Shown: positions 4,886 to 8,862 of the stretch, piece after piece
Position numbering within the stretch: position 1 is the first letter of the stretch
Layout: each line of letters starts with the position of its first letter
Made by a program: the position numbers and the translations under genes
Assembly (NCBI GenBank): GCA_964648005.1
Contig: CAZYKR010000189.1
Location: 1-8,862 of the forward strand
Reading direction: 5' to 3'
Source of the DNA: JAGQTE01 sp964648005
GTDB lineage: Bacteria; Actinomycetota; Acidimicrobiia; Acidimicrobiales; Acidimicrobilacustridaceae
DNA: 8,862 bases
Notes under the pieces: model-generated
What the model was told of the DNA's origin: nothing
The model's input: only the letters and a program-made list of their open reading frames with translations
Databases searched by the model: none

Positions 4886-5632
4886 ATGGCGAAGGTGCTG
4901 CTCGTCCATGGGGCGTTCAACGAGTTCTGGGGTCCGCACGAGCTCAAGGCGCGCTGGCTCCCGGCGCTGCGCGACGGCCTGTGGCACCACGACGTGATGA
5001 TCGACGACGACGAGGTGGCGGTGTGCTTCTACGGCGACCTGTTCCGGCGTGATCCCGAGCGCGACGACGCCGAGGCGTTCGCCCAGTCGCGCGCCGGCAT
5101 CGCCGAGATGCTCGCCGGACTCGATCAGGGCGGCGCGCTCGAGATGGTGTCGCAGGCGGTGAGCGATGCTGCCTTCGATCGCACGGTCGACATGGTGACC
5201 ACGATGATGACGACACCCGACCTGCGCGATCGGATCAGGGCGCGCATCGACGACGCCGTCGGCCACGACACCCGGGTCGTCGTCGCCCACTCCCTCGGCA
5301 CGGTCATCGCCTACCAGGCCCTGTGTCGGCACCCCGAGTGGCAGATCCACACCTTCGTCACGCTCGGCTCGCCGCTCGGCTCGCCCATGCTCGGCGACCT
5401 CCTGGACGCGCCGGTCGTCGACGGGAAGCGGGCGTGGCCGGGCTCGGTGCAGCGGTGGGTCAACATCGCGGCGGTCGGGGACCGGGCCGCATCGGCCTCG
5501 CGTCTCGCCGAGCACTATGACGGCCCGGTTGACGACCGCCGCGTGGACAACGGCCATCGGGCCCACGATCCCGAGCCGTACCTCAACGCCGCAGCCACCG
5601 GCGCGGCGGTGGCCGCCGCCCTGCGAGCCTGA
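4886..5632 (+). CDS. Alpha/beta-hydrolase (serine esterase/lipase-like)
   Basis: The product is 248 residues, cytosolic with no signal peptide. It starts MAKVLLVHGAFNEFWGP, the first strand and oxyanion H-G loop of the fold. A helical insertion rich in acidic residues (about 55-125) follows, then RVVVAHSLGTVIAYQAL with the nucleophile Ser136 in an A-H-S-L-G elbow. HTFVTLGSPLGSP, then WVNIAAVGDRAAS (Asp199) and NGHRAHDPEPYL (His227) supply the likely acid and base. The Ala in place of the first Gly of G-x-S-x-G is a common variant. The layout resembles PGAP1/lipase-type hydrolases that act on ester or acyl bonds; the substrate is unknown. It is followed 13 bp later by a secreted peptidoglycan amidase, suggesting joint transcription. 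ATG 4886 is preferred to GTG 4877, which abuts the -10. Confidence 0.88.
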   Translation: MAKVLLVHGAFNEFWGPHELKARWLPALRDGLWHHDVMIDDDEVAVCFYGDLFRRDPERDDAEAFAQSRAGIAEMLAGLDQGGALEMVSQAVSDAAFDRTVDMVTTMMTTPDLRDRIRARIDDAVGHDTRVVVAHSLGTVIAYQALCRHPEWQIHTFVTLGSPLGSPMLGDLLDAPVVDGKRAWPGSVQRWVNIAAVGDRAASASRLAEHYDGPVDDRRVDNGHRAHDPEPYLNAAATGAAVAAALRA

Positions 5633-5645
5633 GGCGGACCGAACC

Positions 5646-6707
5646 GTGCGAGCCGGACCGTGCTGCTCGCGGCGGTGGGTTCGCCGCCCCGTCCCACAGG
5701 CGGTCGCCGTCGCCGTCGTCGTCAACCTGGCGCTGGTCGCTGCTGCATGCGCTGCCGACCCCGACCGCCGCAGCGGCCCGACCGGGACAGCGCTCGACGT
5801 GGGCGCATCGTCGGGCACGACGTCCGGCACGGTGCCGGGCACGACGGCGCCGATGACGATCCCGACGACGACGGTCCCCACCGCTCCGGCGTTCGGCGTG
5901 TTGCGCACCCCGGCGGGCGTGCCGGTGCCGCTGCGCGGTCAGCGCCTCGACGGTTCGGGCTGGGTGGTCGGCACGCCGTGTGGGCACGAGGCGGTGGTGC
6001 CGATCGGGGCGATCGAACCGTCGGTGCGGGTCGTCATCGATCCCGGCCATGGCGGCCCCGAGACGGGCACCGTCTCCCCGCGTGCGCTGTGGGAGTCGCA
6101 GCTGAACCTCGACATCTCCCAGCGCATCGAACGGCTGCTGCTGGCCCAAGGCGTCACCGTCGAGCTGACCCGTCGCACCGACGAGCAGGTCACCCTCGAA
6201 GCCCGTGCGGAGCTGGCCCGGGCGTGGGCGCCGGAGCTCGTGGTGTCGGTCCACCATCAGGGCGGGCACCTGTGGACCGGGGAGGATCCGGGCACGATCG
6301 TGTTCCACCAGGTCGACGATCCGAGCTCGCGCCGGCTTGCCGGGCTGATCTACGAGGACGTGACCACGGCGATCACACCACTCGGTCTCGAGTTCGGCGT
6401 CGCCACGCCACCGGGCGCGTACGCCGTGCGCAACAGCCAGGGCGACGACTACTACGGCATCTTGCGCAACCTCGGCGACGTGCCGGGTGTGATCGTCGAG
6501 TCGATGTATCTGACCAACCCGGACGAGGGGCGGGCGTTGGAGAGCGCCGAGGTGCGCGAGATCGAGGCGCAGGCGATCACGACGGCCATCCTGCGCTACC
6601 TCACCACCCAGGCACCGGGGACGGGCTTCCGCCCCGAGATGTCGTTCGCCCCCGGCTCCTTGGCCGACAACCTGCCCGCGACCTGCACGGACCCGCCACT
6701 GCTGTGA
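5646..6707 (+). CDS. Secreted N-acetylmuramoyl-L-alanine amidase (Amidase_3)
   Basis: The product is 353 residues from GTG 5646. An Arg-rich start and a hydrophobic core AVAVAVVVNLALVAAAC (19-35) form a signal peptide. Cys35 could be a lipid-attachment site, but the lipobox (L-V-A-A-A-C) is imperfect. A Thr/Pro/Gly-rich linker (about 43-82) leads to a short beta region and then the zinc amidase domain from about 127. His135 (DPGHGG), Glu150 (W-E-S-Q) and His203 (VSVHH) are the expected Zn ligands, and Glu285 (VIVESMYLTNPDE) the catalytic Glu. Such enzymes cut the bond between MurNAc and L-Ala in peptidoglycan outside the membrane. All key residues are present, so it should be active. There is no separate cell-wall-binding domain. 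The start is 13 bp after the hydrolase stop, with GAGGCGG as a possible ribosome site; the open frame extends upstream but inside the hydrolase gene. Confidence 0.92.
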   Translation: MRAGPCCSRRWVRRPVPQAVAVAVVVNLALVAAACAADPDRRSGPTGTALDVGASSGTTSGTVPGTTAPMTIPTTTVPTAPAFGVLRTPAGVPVPLRGQRLDGSGWVVGTPCGHEAVVPIGAIEPSVRVVIDPGHGGPETGTVSPRALWESQLNLDISQRIERLLLAQGVTVELTRRTDEQVTLEARAELARAWAPELVVSVHHQGGHLWTGEDPGTIVFHQVDDPSSRRLAGLIYEDVTTAITPLGLEFGVATPPGAYAVRNSQGDDYYGILRNLGDVPGVIVESMYLTNPDEGRALESAEVREIEAQAITTAILRYLTTQAPGTGFRPEMSFAPGSLADNLPATCTDPPLL

Positions 6708-6729
6708 CCGACGTGGTGGCTTCGGTGCG

Positions 6730-7176
6730 TCAGTCGGTCGGCGGGGTGATCACCACGGGGCACGGCGCGTTGCGCACGACGTGGTCCGACACCGAGCCGA
6801 GCACGGCGCGCTTGAGGCCGCCGCGCCCACGCGACCCCATCACGATGACGCGGGCGTCGATCTCGCCGGCGTAGTCGCAGATCGAGCGGCCGGCGTCGCC
6901 GCGCAGCACCTGGGTCCGCGTGGCGCCGACGGCGGCCGCCGCGTCGGCCACCGTCTCGTTCCCCTCGGCGATCTGGCCGGCCTCGAGCTGCTCGTACTCC
7001 TCGGCGCTCATCGACCCGCCGGCGAAGCCGGTGCCCGTCACCAGCATCGGGTCGCTCGGTGGGAGCACGGTCACGAGGATGATGTCGTCGGCGTCGGCGA
7101 TGAGGGCCAGGCCGGTCGTGACGGCGGCGTTCGCGGTGTCGGAGCCGTCGGTGCAGCAGAGGATGGGTCGAGCCAT
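6730..7176 (-). CDS. Universal stress protein (UspA family, ATP-binding type)
   Basis: The product is 148 residues, one complete Usp domain. It begins MARPILCCTDGSDTANAAV (Asp10 at the nucleotide pocket), then IILVTVLPPSD, a helical middle and AGEIDARVIVMGSRGRGGLKRAVLGSVSDHVV, ending CPVVITP. The G-S-R-G-R-G-G-x7-G-S segment is the G-2X-G-9X-G-(S/T) signature of Usp proteins that bind ATP. These are cytosolic dimers linked to stress or dormancy. The longer open frame upstream is antisense to the neighbouring gene, so ATG 7176 is chosen. A TAGGCT 7 nt before the ATG suggests a leaderless mRNA. Its 3' end faces the amidase gene with a 22-bp gap and no visible terminator. Confidence 0.94.
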   Translation of the reverse strand: MARPILCCTDGSDTANAAVTTGLALIADADDIILVTVLPPSDPMLVTGTGFAGGSMSAEEYEQLEAGQIAEGNETVADAAAAVGATRTQVLRGDAGRSICDYAGEIDARVIVMGSRGRGGLKRAVLGSVSDHVVRNAPCPVVITPPTD

Positions 7177-7183
7177 GCGTCGG

Positions 7184-7189
7184 AGCCTA
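7184..7189 (-). promoter_or_regulatory. Candidate -10 element (TAGGCT) of the universal stress protein gene
   Basis: The minus strand reads TAGGCT, ending 7 nt before ATG 7176, in the 58-bp gap after the Ig-domain gene. It indicates a separate, leaderless transcript rather than read-through from the heme operon. No good -35 is seen. Confidence 0.45.
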
Positions 7190-7205
7190 TCGACGGCGGA
7201 GGTGC

Positions 7206-7220
7206 TCAGCCCGTGAAGGC
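7206..7220. repeat. 15-bp direct repeat, copy 2 (downstream of the Ig-gene stop)
   Basis: TCAGCCCGTGAAGGC, identical to 7235-7249. On the minus strand it encodes A-F-T-G-stop, but shifted one frame from the real gene end. Confidence 0.8.
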
Positions 7221-7234
7221 GAAGGCGTTCGCCA

Positions 7235-7249
7235 TCAGCCCGTGAAGGC
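7235..7249. repeat. 15-bp direct repeat, copy 1 (stop codon of the Ig gene)
   Basis: TCAGCCCGTGAAGGC covers the last four codons and stop (A-F-T-G-stop) of the Ig-domain gene. The exact second copy begins 29 bp away at 7206. Confidence 0.8.
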
Positions 7250-8425
7250 CGGGGCCACGTAGACGGGTGCGGCCACGAAGACGGGCGCCGCGACGGGCGC
7301 CACCTCGTTGAGCGTCGTCTGGCCGACGAACAGCACGGGCACCTTGACGTCGGCGGTGCGCACCGCCCCGGCGGTGTGGTCGGCGCGGGTGGTGATGACG
7401 CAGCGCTGGGTCGGGTCGTAGCAGTCGATGCCCGCACCGTCGGCGGCGCGCACGTCGAGGGTGACGTCGAAGCTCCCGCCTGCGCCGAACGGCTGCGCCA
7501 CGCCGACGCCGTACGGCGGCGGGTCGTCGGAGATCCACGCCGAGGCGTCGGCGCTGCCGGTCTGGTCGGCGCCGCCGAGGCAGGGCGACGGGGCGACGTC
7601 GGGGCCGTTGTCGACGCACAGCGCGACGTAGATGCCGATCGCCGGGTCGTAGCCGCTGCCGGTGACCCGTACCTCGGCGCCGGCGGGATCGAGCTCGACG
7701 GCCGGTGCGACGGTGAGCAGCTGACCGGTGGGGCCGGTGGCGCTGCGCTCGCCGCTCGGACCCTCGACGACCGCCGTGGTCGACGTCGGTGCCACGGTGG
7801 TGGAGGGGCCGGTGGTCGTGGTGGTGCCCGGATCGCCGTCGTCCCAGGTGATGGGCACACGCACGTCGGCCGTGCGGTTCGTCGGCGACACATGGTCGGC
7901 CCGGGTGACGACGGCGCAGGTCGTGACCCCATCGGTGCAGTCGGTCGTCCCATCGTCGCCGACGAGCGTCAGATCGACCGAGAAGGTGCCGCCAGCGCCG
8001 TAGGGGATGGCGAGGTCGACGCCGTAGGGCGGTGGGTTGCTGGACACCCACGCCATGCTCCCGCCCGATGGGTCGATGCCGCCGACGCACGGTGATGGCG
8101 CCACGCCGGGACCGTTGTCGACGCAGAGCGCCACGTAGATCCCGAACGACGTGTCGTAGCCGCTCCCGGTCACCGTGACGGCGGCGCCGGTCGGATCGAG
8201 GTCGTCGACGGGTGTCACCGTGAGGGTCTGGCCGGTCGGGCCGGCGACCGTCGTCGTCCCGGTGGCTGCCGTGGCGGCGTGCACGCCCAGCGCGCTCAGC
8301 ACCACGACGACGGCCACGGCGGCCGCGGCGCGGCGACGCACTGCCGTCGACCGAGGCATCGCAGTGAGCTGGGTTGCCGCCGGGTGGGTGGACGCCGGGG
8401 ACGGTGCGGCGGAGAGGTTCGTCAT
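7235..8425 (-). CDS. Secreted protein with two HtaA-associated Ig-like domains (heme-uptake locus)
   Basis: The product is 396 residues. R-R-R (30-32) and a hydrophobic stretch (33-48) before A-T-A-A form a signal peptide. Two tandem beta-rich domains of about 130 residues follow (roughly 60-195 and 230-366), joined by a Thr-rich linker (198-220). Each carries V-T-G-S-G-Y-D, G-I-Y-V-A-L-C-V-D-N-G-P, A-P-S-P-C, a PPPYG turn, G-A-G-G-(T/S)-F, D-C...C-(A/V)-(V/I)-x-T-R-A-D-H and four Cys (101/113/163/170 and 270/282/335/342), probably two disulfides each. This is the Ig-like domain usually found beside HtaA heme-binding domains in actinobacteria; no HtaA domain is present here. The end, V-A-P-A-F-T-G, has no membrane anchor. 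The start overlaps the hmuV stop (ATGA) and has AGGAG 8 nt upstream, though Met23 would give a neater signal peptide. A role in heme capture or relay is inferred from context. Confidence 0.85.
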   Translation of the reverse strand: MTNLSAAPSPASTHPAATQLTAMPRSTAVRRRAAAAVAVVVVLSALGVHAATAATGTTTVAGPTGQTLTVTPVDDLDPTGAAVTVTGSGYDTSFGIYVALCVDNGPGVAPSPCVGGIDPSGGSMAWVSSNPPPYGVDLAIPYGAGGTFSVDLTLVGDDGTTDCTDGVTTCAVVTRADHVSPTNRTADVRVPITWDDGDPGTTTTTGPSTTVAPTSTTAVVEGPSGERSATGPTGQLLTVAPAVELDPAGAEVRVTGSGYDPAIGIYVALCVDNGPDVAPSPCLGGADQTGSADASAWISDDPPPYGVGVAQPFGAGGSFDVTLDVRAADGAGIDCYDPTQRCVITTRADHTAGAVRTADVKVPVLFVGQTTLNEVAPVAAPVFVAAPVYVAPAFTG

Positions 8426-8862
8426 CGGGGATGCTCCTGCAACTCGAGGATCGGGATGGATGTAGCGGTGGTCGGCACGTCGTGGGGCCGGGCGGGGAGT
8501 ACGACCGGGCGCGAGGTGCGCGGGTGCGGCAGCACCTCGACGGCGTGGCGGTACACCGCGCCGAGCAAGGTCGGCGTCAGCACGTCGGCGGGCGGGCCGT
8601 CGGCGACGATGCGGCCGTCGTCGAGCACGACCACGCGGTCGGCGTGGGCGCCGGCGAGCGTCAGGTCGTGGAGCACGACGACCACGCCGTCGCCCGCGGC
8701 ACGGCGCGACCGGGCGGCGTCGAGGACCAGCTCGGTGTGGCGCAGGTCGAGCGCCGCCGTGGGCTCATCGAGCAGCAGGACGGGGCAGCGCTGGGCCAGC
8801 ACGCGCGCCAGCGCCACGCTGTCGCCTTCGGCTTCACCGTCGCCGAGGTCGTGGCGATGGGT
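8422..8862 (-). CDS. hmuV: HmuV-like hemin ABC transporter ATPase (C-terminal part; 5' end apparently scrambled)
   Basis: The minus-strand frame from 8817 down reads VALARVLAQRCPVLLLDEPTA: the end of the ABC signature helix, then Walker B (LLLDEP). The D-loop A-L-D-L-R-H and the H-loop V-V-V-L-H-D-L-T-L-A follow, then ADRVVVLDDGRIVADGPPADVL and a C-terminal YRHAVEVLPHP segment. The A-L-D-L-R-H form and the tail are typical of HmuV/FecE-type ATPases for heme or siderophore import, working at the inner face of the membrane with a permease and a binding protein. The stop overlaps the Ig-domain gene (ATGA). Upstream of V-A-L-A-R the frame stays open to 8862 but reads L-G-D-G-E-A-E-G-D-S, not the LSGGE signature, while the opposite strand there encodes another piece of HmuV. 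Walker A and the Q-loop are not in the window. The family call is firm; the integrity of the gene is doubtful. Confidence 0.85.
   Translation of the reverse strand, partial: THRHDLGDGEAEGDSVALARVLAQRCPVLLLDEPTAALDLRHTELVLDAARSRRAAGDGVVVVLHDLTLAGAHADRVVVLDDGRIVADGPPADVLTPTLLGAVYRHAVEVLPHPRTSRPVVLPARPHDVPTTATSIPILELQEHPR
8434..8438 (-). promoter_or_regulatory. Ribosome binding site of the Ig-domain gene
   Basis: AGGAG on the minus strand, 8 nt before ATG 8425 and inside the end of hmuV. It supports the long start and translational coupling. Confidence 0.7.
8818..8862 (+). other. Inverted fragment of hmuV (post-Q-loop segment on the wrong strand)
   Basis: Read on the plus strand from 8821, the last 42 bases give VAFGFTVAEVVAMG. 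In HmuV/FecE-type ATPases a segment of the form (V/L)-x-F-x-F-T-V-x-E-V-V-x-(M/L)-G-R follows the Q-loop, upstream of LSGGE. Here it lies head-to-head against the V-A-L-A-R codons of the leftward gene, with the junction near 8817-8820. That is the order produced by a local inversion or a fold-back chimera. The sequence ends too soon to see the other breakpoint. Confidence 0.65.

Noticed and set aside
3791..5908. A 705-codon open frame on the minus strand
   Set aside because: It runs antisense or out of frame through four better-supported genes, is extremely Arg/Ala/Gly-rich and shows no domain. It is a GC-rich shadow frame.
6708..6729. Terminator between the amidase and the universal stress protein genes
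   Set aside because: The 22-bp gap contains no inverted repeat or T-tract.
7790..7840. Repetitive GTGGTGG-type tract as a possible tandem repeat element
   Set aside because: It encodes the Thr-rich linker between the two Ig-like domains; the repetition comes from the ACC/ACG codons.
7330..8250. Internal DNA similarity as evidence of a mobile repeat
   Set aside because: The two similar stretches are the two Ig-like domains of one protein, an intragenic domain duplication and not a mobile element.
1..8862. CRISPR arrays, tRNA/rRNA genes, insertion sequences, toxin-antitoxin or phage-defence modules
   Set aside because: None of the expected repeats, conserved RNA sequences, transposase motifs or defence domains could be seen on either strand.

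Overview
This is a high-GC, gene-dense window of about 8.9 kb with frequent GTG starts, 4-bp gene overlaps and several probably leaderless promoters. Together with an actinobacterial-type heme-transport gene pair and a kdpF-kdpA order, this points to an actinomycete-like chromosome. Acidimicrobiia (Ilumatobacter-like) is my best guess, but that is inference only. I see no rRNA, tRNA, CRISPR array, transposase or phage gene. Most genes are ordinary chromosomal ones; the interest lies in small genes, fusions, intergenic dyads and one apparently scrambled gene end.

Region 1 (1-1335): a leftward potassium-uptake operon, made of a 56-aa single-pass membrane protein, kdpF and the start of kdpA, all overlapping. 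It is divergent from a rightward 156-aa protein that resembles the free-standing cytosolic C-terminal (USP-like) domain of actinobacterial amino-acid permeases. The ~270-bp spacer holds a 9-bp hairpin and two copies of a palindromic CCGTC-NN-GACGCGGCGG box, one nearer each gene.

Region 2 (1364-3884): a leftward YCII-family gene is divergent from a rightward ArsR-SRPBCC fusion regulator, with a TTTGA-N6-TCAAA dyad between them. The regulator is followed by a short-chain dehydrogenase and a VOC (glyoxalase-fold) gene that overlap by 4 bp. This looks like a small regulated catabolic or detoxification cluster of unknown substrate.

Region 3 (3961-6707): a leftward conserved protein of unknown function (N-terminus MCMFS) is divergent from a rightward alpha/beta hydrolase, which is closely followed by a secreted N-acetylmuramoyl-L-alanine amidase. 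The divergent spacer carries a 50-nt, 21-bp inverted repeat and a second palindrome next to the hydrolase promoter.

Region 4 (6730-8862): a leftward universal stress protein, and upstream of it a leftward heme-uptake pair. The pair is the C-terminal part of hmuV (ABC ATPase), coupled by ATGA to a secreted protein with two HtaA-associated Ig-like domains. At the right edge, the last 45 bases encode a recognisable upstream piece of HmuV on the opposite strand from the rest of the gene. This means either a local inversion or a fold-back assembly/amplification chimera, so the right edge should be treated with caution.
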